64,000 nucleotides of DNA, taken from positions 1-64,000 of the forward strand of contig CBJLMB010000001.1 in assembly GCA_966424055.1 (NCBI GenBank). The letters run 5' to 3'. Source of the DNA: Deminuibacter sp966424055. GTDB lineage: Bacteria > Bacteroidota > Bacteroidia > Chitinophagales > Chitinophagaceae. Shown piece after piece: positions 50,786-58,562 of the stretch; positions within the stretch are counted from its first letter, which is position 1; the number at the start of each line of letters is the position of its first letter. Position numbers and translations under genes: made by a program. The notes below the pieces were generated by a model. It did not search any database and was not told the DNA's origin. It saw only the letters and a program-made list of their open reading frames with translations.

Positions 50786-50810
50786 GTGCGTAAACGGCTG
50801 GGGGGTAAAA

Positions 50811-50947
50811 GAATTCCTCTCGCGGAACACGCGAAAAGCGCAGAAAAGAGGATGTTTTCAGCGCGGAAAATTTTTCTATATACTATTCGATGCCGATCCC
50901 TGCCTCATAGCTGGAGGCTCATAGCTTGCCGCTATAAGATCACTGAT
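50811..50947 (+). repeat. Interspersed element, copy B
   Basis: It begins GAATTCCTCTCGCGGAACAC and ends TGCCGCTATAAGATCACTGAT-like. The centre contains CTCATAGCTGG and GCTCATAGC words. It is the longest copy; extra bases lie between the conserved ends (about 50850-50900). It lies in the gap between convergent gldB and apaG. Confidence 0.7.
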
Positions 50948-50974
50948 GGTTTATCTGGGTAACAGAACGCCCGG

Positions 50975-51361
50975 CTAATTGTTTTTGAATGGTACGATCA
51001 TATCAAACGGCGGGATCTTCACCGTGAATTCGGCTTTGGAATCCTGGTTCTCCATCAGGTAGGTTCCCTGCATACGGCCTATCTCTGTACGCAGGTTACA
51101 ACCACTTACATACTGGAACTGCTGCCCCGGCTGCAGCACGGGCTGAACACCCACTACGCCTTCCCCCTCTACTTCCCGGTTCTGGCCATTGCTGTCATAA
51201 ATAAACCAATGACGGCGAAGCAGTTTAACAGTAAAGCGGTTATGATTTTCAATTGTGATACGGTAAGCAAACATGAACTCATTATTGGCCGGATTGCTGT
51301 AATCTGCCTGATAAAAAGTTTCCACGCTGATTTCTACGCCTTCGGAGATTTTAGATACCAT
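50975..51361 (-). CDS. apaG: ApaG-family protein
   Basis: A protein of 128 residues from ATG 51359-51361 (MVSKISEGVEISVETFYQA). A longer frame is open 24 codons upstream, but the chosen start matches the family. The immunoglobulin-like DUF525 fold is complete: FMFAYRITIENHN, LLRRHWFIYDSNG, REVEGEGVVGVQPVLQPG and YVSGCNLRTEIGRMQGTYLM. ApaG is linked to cobalt/magnesium homeostasis in enteric bacteria; the biochemical role is unknown. It is convergent with gldB and divergent from isocitrate dehydrogenase. Confidence 0.94.
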   Translation of the reverse strand: MVSKISEGVEISVETFYQADYSNPANNEFMFAYRITIENHNRFTVKLLRRHWFIYDSNGQNREVEGEGVVGVQPVLQPGQQFQYVSGCNLRTEIGRMQGTYLMENQDSKAEFTVKIPPFDMIVPFKNN

Positions 51362-51512
51362 ATGCTCGCTTGCTTCACGTAAAATTAAGGATTTGAGGCT
51401 AAAAATAGCCCCGCTGGTATAAACTTGGGCCACCAGAACAGCCGGAAGGTTCTTTTACGGGATTTCCGGCGCACAATACGGCAATTTAACAGTACAAATG
51501 CCTGTTGCATGC

Positions 51513-51520
51513 TACCTTTG
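51513..51520 (+). promoter_or_regulatory. TAnnTTTG -7 box upstream of isocitrate dehydrogenase
   Basis: TACCTTTG matches the consensus exactly, 41 nt before the ATG. No clear -33 TTTG was found at the expected distance. Confidence 0.4.
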
Positions 51521-51561
51521 CAGCGCTTTTCAAATTCTAATCAATCTAAATTTCATACGCT

Positions 51562-53016
51562 ATGACTAAGATTGCGGTAGCAAAAGGTGATGGTATAGGC
51601 CCGGAAATAATGACAGCAGTTCTTTCTTTGTTTGATGCAGCAAAAGTGCCTTTGTCTTACGAATTTGTAGATATGGGAAAATGGGTATTCGACAAGGGAT
51701 ACAGCAATGGTATGACCCCCGAAGCGCAGCAAACCATTGAAAACCTGGGTATTTTGTTTAAAGGCCCCATGGAAACACCCAAGGGCAAGGGTGTGAAAAG
51801 CGTTAATGTTACCGCACGTAAAACCTGGAACACTTATGCGAATAAGCGTGTATTCCAGACATTGCACGGGGTAGATACTGTTTTCAGTAAAGCAGGTATC
51901 CCCATCGATATCACAGTGGTTCGTGAAAATATTGAAGATACGTATGGCGGTATTGAACATATGCTTACGCATGATGTGGCCCTCAGCCGCCGGTTTATTA
52001 CCCGCCCTGGCAGCCTGCAGGTAATTAAATATGCTTTTGAAATGGCCCGTAAAAACGGCGCCAAACGCATTACCTGTGGTCACAAGGCGAATATTATGAA
52101 AATAACAGATGGGCTTTTCCTGGAATGTTTTTATGAGGTGGCAAAGGATTATCCTGAACTGAAAGCGGATGATGTGATCGTGGACGACCTGTGTATGAAA
52201 CTGGTTACCCGTCCCGATCTGTTCGATACAGTTGTACTTACCAACCTGCAGGGCGATATCGTTTCTGATCTCTGTGCAGGACTGGTTGGCGGTCTTGGCT
52301 TTGCACCTTCTGCCAATATCGGCGATCATATCTGCATTTTTGAGGCAGTACATGGAACCGCGCCAGACATCGCAGGTAAAAATATTGCTAACCCCACAGC
52401 ATTGCTGCTGAGCGGCCTGGCCATGTTGCGGCACCTGGGACTGATGGAGAGCGCTGCAATGATTGAAAATGCGCTGCTGTATACACTGGAACAAGGAGTG
52501 CATACCGGCGATTTCGGCGATAAATCAAAACCATCACTGGATACCACTGCTTTTACACAGGCTATCGTGAGCAATTTTGGTAAAAAGCCCGCCAGCGGGG
52601 CTAAACCAGAACTGCCCAACCAGCCCATTACACCTACTGTTTTCAAACTGGAAAAAAACCCGATGATCGTGAGCAAGGAATTGCACGATGAAAAAATTGT
52701 AGGGGTAGATCTTTTTATCGAAAGCACAGAGCAGCCCAATGTTGTAGCCGAGAAATGTTTGAAACAAACCGGCGACCTGTTCAAGTTGATCACCATCAGC
52801 AACCGCGGTACACAGGTATGGCCCAAAGGCTCTATTTTTACCAACCTGGTAGAACAATACTGCTGCCGTTTTGAAAGCGTAGGTGAAGCCGCCATAACAC
52901 AGATCGATATACTGGAGCTGTACAAACGTATTGCACAGGATTTTAAAGTATGCTCCATCGAACTGCTGAATATGTGGGGTAACAAAAAGGCATACAGCCT
53001 GGCACAGGGACAATAA
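51562..53016 (+). CDS. icd: NADP-type isocitrate dehydrogenase with C-terminal extension
   Basis: A 484-residue enzyme of the TCA cycle that converts isocitrate to 2-oxoglutarate. The catalytic core (1-335) shows IAVAKGDGIGPEIM, VVRENIEDTYGGIEHM (substrate-binding region), DDLCMKLVTRPD and FEAVHGTAPDIAGKNIANPTA. An additional C-terminal domain of about 140 residues (KIVGVDLFIESTEQPNVVAEK to the end) marks the longer Thermus-like subfamily. Cofactor preference (NADP or NAD) is not certain from reading alone. It has its own promoter and a terminator after the stop. Confidence 0.93.
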   Translation: MTKIAVAKGDGIGPEIMTAVLSLFDAAKVPLSYEFVDMGKWVFDKGYSNGMTPEAQQTIENLGILFKGPMETPKGKGVKSVNVTARKTWNTYANKRVFQTLHGVDTVFSKAGIPIDITVVRENIEDTYGGIEHMLTHDVALSRRFITRPGSLQVIKYAFEMARKNGAKRITCGHKANIMKITDGLFLECFYEVAKDYPELKADDVIVDDLCMKLVTRPDLFDTVVLTNLQGDIVSDLCAGLVGGLGFAPSANIGDHICIFEAVHGTAPDIAGKNIANPTALLLSGLAMLRHLGLMESAAMIENALLYTLEQGVHTGDFGDKSKPSLDTTAFTQAIVSNFGKKPASGAKPELPNQPITPTVFKLEKNPMIVSKELHDEKIVGVDLFIESTEQPNVVAEKCLKQTGDLFKLITISNRGTQVWPKGSIFTNLVEQYCCRFESVGEAAITQIDILELYKRIAQDFKVCSIELLNMWGNKKAYSLAQGQ

Positions 53017-53041
53017 AACAGTACACTTGTTTTGTGATGAT

Positions 53042-53079
53042 AAACCGGAGACATTTTTTTAAATGTCCCCGGTTTTTTT
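53042..53079 (+). terminator. Intrinsic terminator after isocitrate dehydrogenase
   Basis: The stem AAACCGG-a-GACATTT pairs with AAATGTC-c-CCGGTTT (one mismatch), with a TTTT loop, followed by TTTTTTT. The longer paper frame of the next gene starts inside it, which argues for the later start there. Confidence 0.9.
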
Positions 53080-53129
53080 ATTTTTATACAGCTAATGTGC
53101 TTGCTTCATTGGCCATAAAATCAATCATC

Positions 53130-53573
53130 ATGTCCGGAAAAAAACATCAATATACCAATGGAGAGGTAACCGTTGTATGGCAACCCGATGTATGCATTCA
53201 TTCCACTATCTGCTGGAAAAACCTGCACGATGTATTTGACCCGGGACGACGGCCCTGGATCAATATGGCAGCAAGCACTACCAGCCGTATTGTTGAACAG
53301 GTAAGGCATTGCCCCAGCGGTGCTTTGAGCTATTTTATGAACAATGCACCGTCTGATGCAGGCAGTGCTGTCCTGAAAACAGAACAGGCGAAAATACCGG
53401 ATATTGAAATTACACCCGATGGCCCCATACTGGTTAAAACGAGCTGCCTGATACAATTGAGCGATGGCTCTGAACAAATTACATCCGGCACCACTGCTTT
53501 GTGCCGCTGTGGTGCATCGGGCAACAAACCTTATTGCGATGGAAGCCACCGCAAGAATGGGTTCAAGGGATGA
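53130..53573 (+). CDS. Divergent 4Fe-4S plus CDGSH iron-sulfur protein
   Basis: A protein of 147 residues from ATG 53130 (MSGKKHQYTNGEVTVVWQPD). The first 70 residues match the YjdI-like divergent single 4Fe-4S ferredoxin domain (DVCIHSTICWKNLHDVFDPG ... RHCPSGAL). The C-terminal 45 residues hold the 2Fe-2S CDGSH motif LCRCGASGNKPYCDGSH. Both are electron-transfer or sensing domains; the partner is unknown. This fusion is common in Bacteroidota. It is convergent with the small membrane protein, 10 bp apart. Confidence 0.92.
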   Translation: MSGKKHQYTNGEVTVVWQPDVCIHSTICWKNLHDVFDPGRRPWINMAASTTSRIVEQVRHCPSGALSYFMNNAPSDAGSAVLKTEQAKIPDIEITPDGPILVKTSCLIQLSDGSEQITSGTTALCRCGASGNKPYCDGSHRKNGFKG

Positions 53574-53583
53574 ATATGATTTT

Positions 53584-53814
53584 TTACCCGGGCATTTTTC
53601 CTGTAAGCGCAAAGGATACTACTGCAATACAAAGCATCCCGATAACCGAGAGCAACACAAGCATTTTTGCTTTGCGCAACAGGTATTCATCTTTTGTCGC
53701 AAAACCTTTATACAAAAGCCGCAGGCTCCATAACAATAACAGCAGGCATGCAGTGAACAACACAACATATAACTGGAACGCAGCTGCACCTGCATTTAAT
53801 AAATACGCCTGCAT
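53584..53814 (-). CDS. Small membrane protein, two transmembrane segments
   Basis: A 76-residue frame from ATG 53812-53814 (MQAYLLNAGAAAFQLYVVLF). Two hydrophobic stretches (AFQLYVVLFTACLLLLLW and MLVLLSVIGMLCIAVVSFAL) flank a charged loop (RLLYKGFATKDEYLLRKAK), so it should be a two-pass protein. I do not recognise a family. An exact -7 box lies 24 nt upstream, which favours a real gene. A TTG-initiated form is 12 residues longer. Confidence 0.6.
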   Translation of the reverse strand: MQAYLLNAGAAAFQLYVVLFTACLLLLLWSLRLLYKGFATKDEYLLRKAKMLVLLSVIGMLCIAVVSFALTGKMPG

Positions 53815-53837
53815 AAAGCCATCTATTGTTTGCAACA

Positions 53838-53845
53838 CAAAGTTA
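53838..53845 (-). promoter_or_regulatory. TAnnTTTG -7 box for the small membrane protein
   Basis: On the minus strand the sequence is TAACTTTG, an exact match to the -7 consensus, 24 nt upstream of the ATG. The -33 region is not clear. Confidence 0.35.
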
Positions 53846-53915
53846 GTCAATAGCCGGGAGCAGCTCTATGTACTTGCAACCGTTTGGGGGAGAAGAGTTC
53901 TTCTTACCTGCAAAA

Positions 53916-53946
53916 GCAAAAGACCATCCGGGTGGATAGTCTTTGC
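53916..53946 (-). terminator. Terminator of the ABC ATPase-tolC transcript
   Basis: A 13-bp stem with one mismatch and one bulge (GCAAAAGACCATCC paired with GGATAGTCTTTGC, GGGT loop), ending in TTTT on the minus strand. It starts 26 bp after the tolC stop. Confidence 0.7.
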
Positions 53947-53971
53947 TCATCTTGGTTGTTTCTTGATTTGC

Positions 53972-55414
53972 TTAAAACAGCGGCTTGCCTTCGTAATAAG
54001 CAAGTATTTTGGTGCGTAAGATATAATTGTAACGGGCGGCTATCAGGTTAAGATTAGCCTGGTCTACATAGTTTTTGGCTATGGTATAATCTACTGAAGT
54101 AATAGCGCCTGCATCAAATTTAACCTGGGCGGTCCTGAATGCTTCATCATAATCTTTCACCTGTTGTATAAGTCCCTGCAAGCGGTCAAATGCAGCTTGC
54201 ATATTAACATAAGCCTGCTCTACATTCTGCCTTAGCTGAATTTTTACAGTTTTGGCCTGGAAAGAAGTTTGTCTTTCCGTTATCTTGGCCTGGTTAACCC
54301 TCACCCTGTTTTGCAGACCATTGAGTATCGGTATTTTGAGCGATAGGCCTATGCTGGAGAAGAAATTGTTTGTCCACTGTTCACCATAGGCAATTTTATG
54401 CTGTTCATATGTTTTGTCGGTGGTAAACACAGGCGCTTTGTTGTTGTTCACCATTACATAGTCGCCAGTTTGTTTGTCAATAGCGCTGAGCAGCGGGCCA
54501 TTGGCTGTAGTAGCACTGGAATAAGTAGTTCCCAGGTTACCGTTGAGGCTGAGTGTGGGAAACAGGCCACCCCTTGCAGCTTTTAGTCCTTTGACAGCGC
54601 CTTTTTCACGGAGATCAGCCGCTTTGATCATCGGCAGGTTTTGGGTTGCCTGCTGTACCACCTGCTCAACCGTGCCATCATACAAAGTGCCGATGGAATC
54701 TATGCTGATAGGGGAGAGCCGGATATTTTCTGTAAAGGGAATATTCATCAGCTGTGTCAGTGCCAGCTGTGAACTGCGCAGCTGGTTACGGTTATCGATC
54801 ACCGTAAGCTCGTTGGTGCCCAGCTGCCCTTTCATATTATACAGGTCGCCGGGGGCGATACTGCCTTCTTTGTTCTGTATCTCCAGCCTGTTTACCTGTG
54901 CTCTTGAAACAGCAGCCTGCCGTATAGACATGTTCAGCAGCTCCTGGTTATTGAGTACGGTGAGATAGGCGAGTATTACATTAATAGTGGTATTGTCTTT
55001 AACCTGTTGCAGATCCATTTCACTGGCCTGGTAGTTGAGCGCGTTTTGTTTAACACTGTTGGTAATGCTCGATGCATTCCATACAGTAATACCCGCATTA
55101 AGGTTGTAATTACCCTGGTTATAGTTCTGGCTGATATAACCATTGGTTACCGGGTTCAGGCTTCGTCCCTGGTTAAGGCCATGAGAGATGGTTGTATTCA
55201 GATAAGGCAGCATATTGCCTTTTGCCTGCTGCAGGGTTACCTTATTATTGTCTTTCTGAAACTCAGATGTTTTTACATCCGCATTGTTTTTAATGGCAAT
55301 ATCAATACACTGCTGCAGGGTGTATATGTTTGCGCTGCTATCCTGTGCCCTGGCTGTTGAAAACAGTCCGCACAGTCCGAGAAAAAGTATTCCGGTTAAT
55401 TTTATCTGCGTCAT
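53972..55414 (-). CDS. TolC-family outer-membrane efflux channel
   Basis: A protein of 480 residues from ATG 55412-55414 (MTQIKLTGILFLGLCGLFSTARAQ, signal peptide); a TTG three codons upstream is less likely. It has two long alpha-helical repeats, as in TolC: YTLQQCIDIAIKNNADVKTSEFQ and QQAKGNMLPYLNT, then VKIQLRQNVEQAYVNMQAAFDRL and VKFDAGAITSVDYTIAKNY. TolC trimers form the outer-membrane exit duct of efflux pumps. It is 15 bp downstream of an ABC ATPase gene on the same strand. No MacA-like adaptor gene adjoins. Confidence 0.93.
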   Translation of the reverse strand: MTQIKLTGILFLGLCGLFSTARAQDSSANIYTLQQCIDIAIKNNADVKTSEFQKDNNKVTLQQAKGNMLPYLNTTISHGLNQGRSLNPVTNGYISQNYNQGNYNLNAGITVWNASSITNSVKQNALNYQASEMDLQQVKDNTTINVILAYLTVLNNQELLNMSIRQAAVSRAQVNRLEIQNKEGSIAPGDLYNMKGQLGTNELTVIDNRNQLRSSQLALTQLMNIPFTENIRLSPISIDSIGTLYDGTVEQVVQQATQNLPMIKAADLREKGAVKGLKAARGGLFPTLSLNGNLGTTYSSATTANGPLLSAIDKQTGDYVMVNNNKAPVFTTDKTYEQHKIAYGEQWTNNFFSSIGLSLKIPILNGLQNRVRVNQAKITERQTSFQAKTVKIQLRQNVEQAYVNMQAAFDRLQGLIQQVKDYDEAFRTAQVKFDAGAITSVDYTIAKNYVDQANLNLIAARYNYILRTKILAYYEGKPLF

Positions 55415-55429
55415 GCCCAGCAATAGGTT

Positions 55430-56098
55430 TTAACTGTTTGTAATCCTGCCATCGAGTAAATCAATGATACGCGATCCGTATTCCGCATTTTTTTCAGAAT
55501 GGGTCACCTGTATAATGGTTACACCATCTTCTGTATTGAGTTGTTTGAACAATTCCATAATTTCTTCACCCTGTTTGGAGTTCAGGTTACCTGTAGGCTC
55601 ATCGGCCAGTATCAGTTTGGGTTTGGCAACCAGTGCCCTTGCAATACCAACCAGCTGCTGCTGGCCGCCGGATAGCTGGGCAGGGAACAGGTCTTTTTTT
55701 CCAACGATCTGAAAACGGTCCAGGATATCAGCTACCACCGCTTTGCGTTCGGCCGTTTTCATATTCTGGTATATCAGGGGCGTTTCGATATTTTCATAAA
55801 CAGTCAGCTCATCAATCAGGTGGTAGGCCTGAAATACAAAACCGATGTATTGTTTATACAGGGTAGTACGCTGTTTTTCTTTCATCTGGTGTACAGCTTC
55901 TCCCATAAAAAAATATTCGCCTTCATCTGCATTGTCCAGCATGCCTATTACATTCAGCAGGGTAGACTTGCCCGAGCCCGAAGGCCCCATAATAGATACA
56001 AATTCTCCTTCTTTAATGGAAAGGGTTACATCTTTCAGAATAAAATTCCTGGCTCCGCCTACATTTACCCATTTTGAAATATGTGCTAACTCTATCAT
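55430..56098 (-). CDS. ABC transporter ATP-binding protein (MacB/LolD type)
   Basis: A 222-residue ATPase. Walker A GPSGSGKST (38-46), Q-loop VFQAYHLIDELTVYENIE, signature LSGGQQQLVGIARAL, Walker B LILADEPTGNL and the switch His in VTHSEKN. The residue after LSGGQQQ is Leu where most relatives have Arg. This is the class that powers FtsX permeases, and the candidates here are those at 60.9-64 kb, since no permease is adjacent. It is read with tolC as an operon (15-bp gap), and a candidate LytTR site lies 260 bp upstream. Confidence 0.93.
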   Translation of the reverse strand: MIELAHISKWVNVGGARNFILKDVTLSIKEGEFVSIMGPSGSGKSTLLNVIGMLDNADEGEYFFMGEAVHQMKEKQRTTLYKQYIGFVFQAYHLIDELTVYENIETPLIYQNMKTAERKAVVADILDRFQIVGKKDLFPAQLSGGQQQLVGIARALVAKPKLILADEPTGNLNSKQGEEIMELFKQLNTEDGVTIIQVTHSEKNAEYGSRIIDLLDGRITNS

Positions 56099-56357
56099 AC
56101 AATGAATTACTTTGGTTCGTTTGAAAATACTGTTTTATCCGCTCATCCCTGTTTTTTTCAGTGCTGATAAAACACCAGGGCGGACCCTTTCTATTGAAAC
56201 TAGCATCCTGTATAACCTGCTATCCATCTGCTAAAGAATGTCTGGTTATCTGCAATCCTGTATCCCAACAGTTGAAGGTAGAGGCATAAATACATGCCAA
56301 TCATTGTTTTTATTGATTATCAGTAATTTAAGAGGGGTATGCAGACGGGGGTGTACG

Positions 56358-56390
56358 GTTTTGATACATTTTTTGTATTGTTTTGATACA
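56358..56390. promoter_or_regulatory. Candidate LytTR binding site: 11-bp direct repeat, period 22
   Basis: GTTTTGATACA occurs at 56358-56368 and again at 56380-56390, identical, with an 11-bp spacer. LytTR-type regulators (AgrA, ComE) bind paired direct repeats spaced about two helical turns. It sits between the LytTR gene and the ABC ATPase-tolC operon. A single TTTTGATACA also precedes the FtsX permease gene (24338-24347). Confidence 0.55.
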
Positions 56391-56419
56391 GGGAGATGGT
56401 TGGCATGGGTTGTGAATGG

Positions 56420-56515
56420 ATCAGTCATTTTTATAGCTGCGGGCCATGAGCTGCCAGCTATGAGGTGGAAAGGAGCATTCTGCGTTTTTTGCGCATTCCG
56501 CGAGATACATTCTTG
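56420..56515 (-). repeat. Interspersed element, copy C (inverted)
   Basis: Read on the minus strand it begins CAAGAATGTATCTCGCGGAA and ends CAGCTATAAAAATGACTGAT, matching copies A and B at both ends. The centre has CTCATAGCTGG and GCTCATGG. It lies 18 bp after the LytTR stop. Confidence 0.7.
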
Positions 56516-56533
56516 CAGCTTTTCCGGTATGGA

Positions 56534-57241
56534 CTAAATTTTCAGCGCGGCATTCAATGCTTCTTTGTACTGGGCACCTATAGGCACCTGCTGACCTTCT
56601 ATTTCGAGTGTATTGCCATAAACAGCGGTGATGGCATGTAAGGAAACCATATACGAGCGGTGTACGCGCATGAAAAGCGAAGCAGGCAACAGGTCTTCCA
56701 GCATTTTTAAATGAAAGCCGGCCAGCAGGGTTTTGTTTTTCAGGTATATTTTGGTGAAATCTCTTTTGGCTTCGAGAAAGAGTATATCCTGGTACGATAC
56801 TTTTACCTGCCGGTTATCCTGCCTGATGAAAATGAAATCTTCTTTCAGTGGCACTGCTTGTATGGGTTGTGGTGTTATCTGCTGCAGGCCCAGCTGTTGT
56901 TCTGCCTTTACAATGGCCTGCTGGAACCGGGAAAAGGTAACGGGTTTTAACAAGTAATCTACCGCATTCAGCTCAAACCCTTCCAGCGCATAACCGGGAT
57001 GGGCAGTGGTGAAGATGATCAGTGGCGGTTTTTTCAACGAACGGAGAAAATCGGTTCCTTTGATATGCGGCATTTGTATATCAAGGAACATCACCTGTAC
57101 CTCACTGCGGTGCAGCACTTCATCAGCTTCCATGGCATGCACACATTCCTGTACAATATGCCAGTTACTGAACTTCGACAGGTGCATACGGATCATCTGT
57201 CTTGCCAGTGGCTCATCATCTACAATAATACAACTGATCAT
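56534..57241 (-). CDS. LytTR-family response regulator
   Basis: A 235-residue response regulator. Receiver domain 1-118 (CIIVDDEPLARQMIRMHL, phospho-acceptor Asp near 54 in FLDIQMP, Thr in FTTAHPGYALEGF, Lys in YLLKP). The LytTR DNA-binding domain is at 133-235 (FIRQDNRQVKVSYQDILFLEAKRDFTKIYLKN ... MRVHRSYMVSLHAITAVYGN). It is activated by the kinase of the next gene, with which it overlaps by 4 nt. A direct repeat of the expected spacing lies 144 bp beyond its stop. Confidence 0.96.
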   Translation of the reverse strand: MISCIIVDDEPLARQMIRMHLSKFSNWHIVQECVHAMEADEVLHRSEVQVMFLDIQMPHIKGTDFLRSLKKPPLIIFTTAHPGYALEGFELNAVDYLLKPVTFSRFQQAIVKAEQQLGLQQITPQPIQAVPLKEDFIFIRQDNRQVKVSYQDILFLEAKRDFTKIYLKNKTLLAGFHLKMLEDLLPASLFMRVHRSYMVSLHAITAVYGNTLEIEGQQVPIGAQYKEALNAALKI

Positions 57242-58356
57242 ACCTGTTGCAGGTTAATATGAATATGCATTTTATAAACATCATCATTGTGCTGAATAAC
57301 TACCCGGTGACGGCTGCCGGGATAATATTGTGCCAGCCTTTTCCGCAGGTTATTCAGTCCTATGCCACCTGAAGCGGTATTATTTAACCGCGGTTCGCTG
57401 GTATTGGATATGCTCAATGCCAGCTGGTGGTTTTTAATTTCAAGATGTATAAAAATAAATGAATTCCCCTGATTACCTGATCCGCAGAATTTAAAAGCGT
57501 TTTCCACTACCGGCATAAACAACAGGGGAGGCAGCTGGTACAGCTCACTGTCAGTATCGTATGTAAAATTGACGGTTGTGTTGTTGAGGCGGATCTGTTC
57601 CAGCGCAATAAAATCTTTCAGCAGTGCAACTTCTTTCAGCACGGGATTGGTGGCGTTATCGCATTCGTACAGGGTATACCGCATGAAGCTGGAAAGACAG
57701 GCTACGGTTTCAGCCGATTCATCCTTTTTGTCCTGCAAGATCAGCGCATAAATATTGTTGAGGGTATTGAATAAAAAATGCGGATGTACCTGCGCTTTCA
57801 GGAAATTGAATTCCAGCTGTACATTTTCAGTTTGCAGTTTTATTTTCTGGATATACTCGTTCAGGTATGAAAGCGTTGTTTTGATAAACACCGGCAGTGA
57901 TAAGAAAAGAAATAACTGGTACACAATACCCAGCGACAATATCCTGGCAGTTAGGATGGAAACAGGGTCGTGATGCATGAAATGAAAATACCAGGATGCT
58001 TTTTGTTCCAGCTCGGCCATGCACGATGCACAGCTGACGATGAGCATCAGTTCAAGTACATAATCGATAAACGCATAAGCTACCACGAGCGCAGCCACCG
58101 AAACAATACCGGCAAGGTATTTTTTCTTCAGCCATAACCGCGGCACGATGAGGTACACCAGGGGATAATACACCAGTATAACAGCGATGGTGTTTTTTAA
58201 GGAACTTAATTGTGTTATACGCTCCGAAGCATGATCAAGCTGGATGCTGCCCAGGTGTACCTGTGCGCCAAAATAAAAAAGCCAAAACAACAAGTGGAGT
58301 AAGATGCGTGTCCACCGGCGATTGTATATTTTTTGAAGGTAATACCCAGGCTGCAT
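57238..58356 (-). CDS. LytS-type sensor histidine kinase
   Basis: A protein of 372 residues from ATG 58354-58356 (MQPGYYLQKIYNRRWTRILL). The N-terminal half has about five membrane segments (LLHLLFWLFYFGAQV, TIAVILVYYPLVYLIVP, AGIVSVAALVVAYAFIDYVLELMLIV, LGIVYQLFLFLSLPVFI). The catalytic core is of the PF06580 class with the phospho-acceptor His in QVHPHFLFNTLNNIYAL, and the ATP-binding lobe has PVVENAFKFC and SGGIGLNNLRKRL. The 26 residues added by an upstream GTG-like start look spurious. It phosphorylates the adjacent LytTR regulator (4-nt overlap) and is divergent from the ABC-2 operon. Confidence 0.94.
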   Translation of the reverse strand: MQPGYYLQKIYNRRWTRILLHLLFWLFYFGAQVHLGSIQLDHASERITQLSSLKNTIAVILVYYPLVYLIVPRLWLKKKYLAGIVSVAALVVAYAFIDYVLELMLIVSCASCMAELEQKASWYFHFMHHDPVSILTARILSLGIVYQLFLFLSLPVFIKTTLSYLNEYIQKIKLQTENVQLEFNFLKAQVHPHFLFNTLNNIYALILQDKKDESAETVACLSSFMRYTLYECDNATNPVLKEVALLKDFIALEQIRLNNTTVNFTYDTDSELYQLPPLLFMPVVENAFKFCGSGNQGNSFIFIHLEIKNHQLALSISNTSEPRLNNTASGGIGLNNLRKRLAQYYPGSRHRVVIQHNDDVYKMHIHINLQQV

Positions 58357-58562
58357 GGTATAAATGTCTGCTTTTTGTTGCAGATTCCACCTGCCAGGCA
58401 ACGAAGAGGGCTTTCCAGCCAACCAGCCTGCCATTTATGGCAACGGACTGCCCCAGGATGGGCCTTCTTTGCTCATGGCTGCTTTAGACCGGCCGGTTGC
58501 CGACTTTGCCTGTTTCGTCGGTTTGTTTTGCCTAACTGCTGCAGGATGCCGCTTTTTGTGGT

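Larger units (their letters stand above)
56099..56533. other. Gap between ABC ATPase and LytTR genes
   Basis: No gene was seen in 435 bp. It contains a direct repeat at 56358-56390 and element copy C at 56420-56515, both listed separately. The 56100-56350 part is AT-rich and probably holds the ATPase-tolC promoter, which I could not pin down. Confidence 0.4.

Noticed and set aside
51553..52503. 316-codon minus-strand frame over isocitrate dehydrogenase
   Set aside because: The plus strand encodes all conserved motifs of the enzyme; the reverse frame is a shadow.
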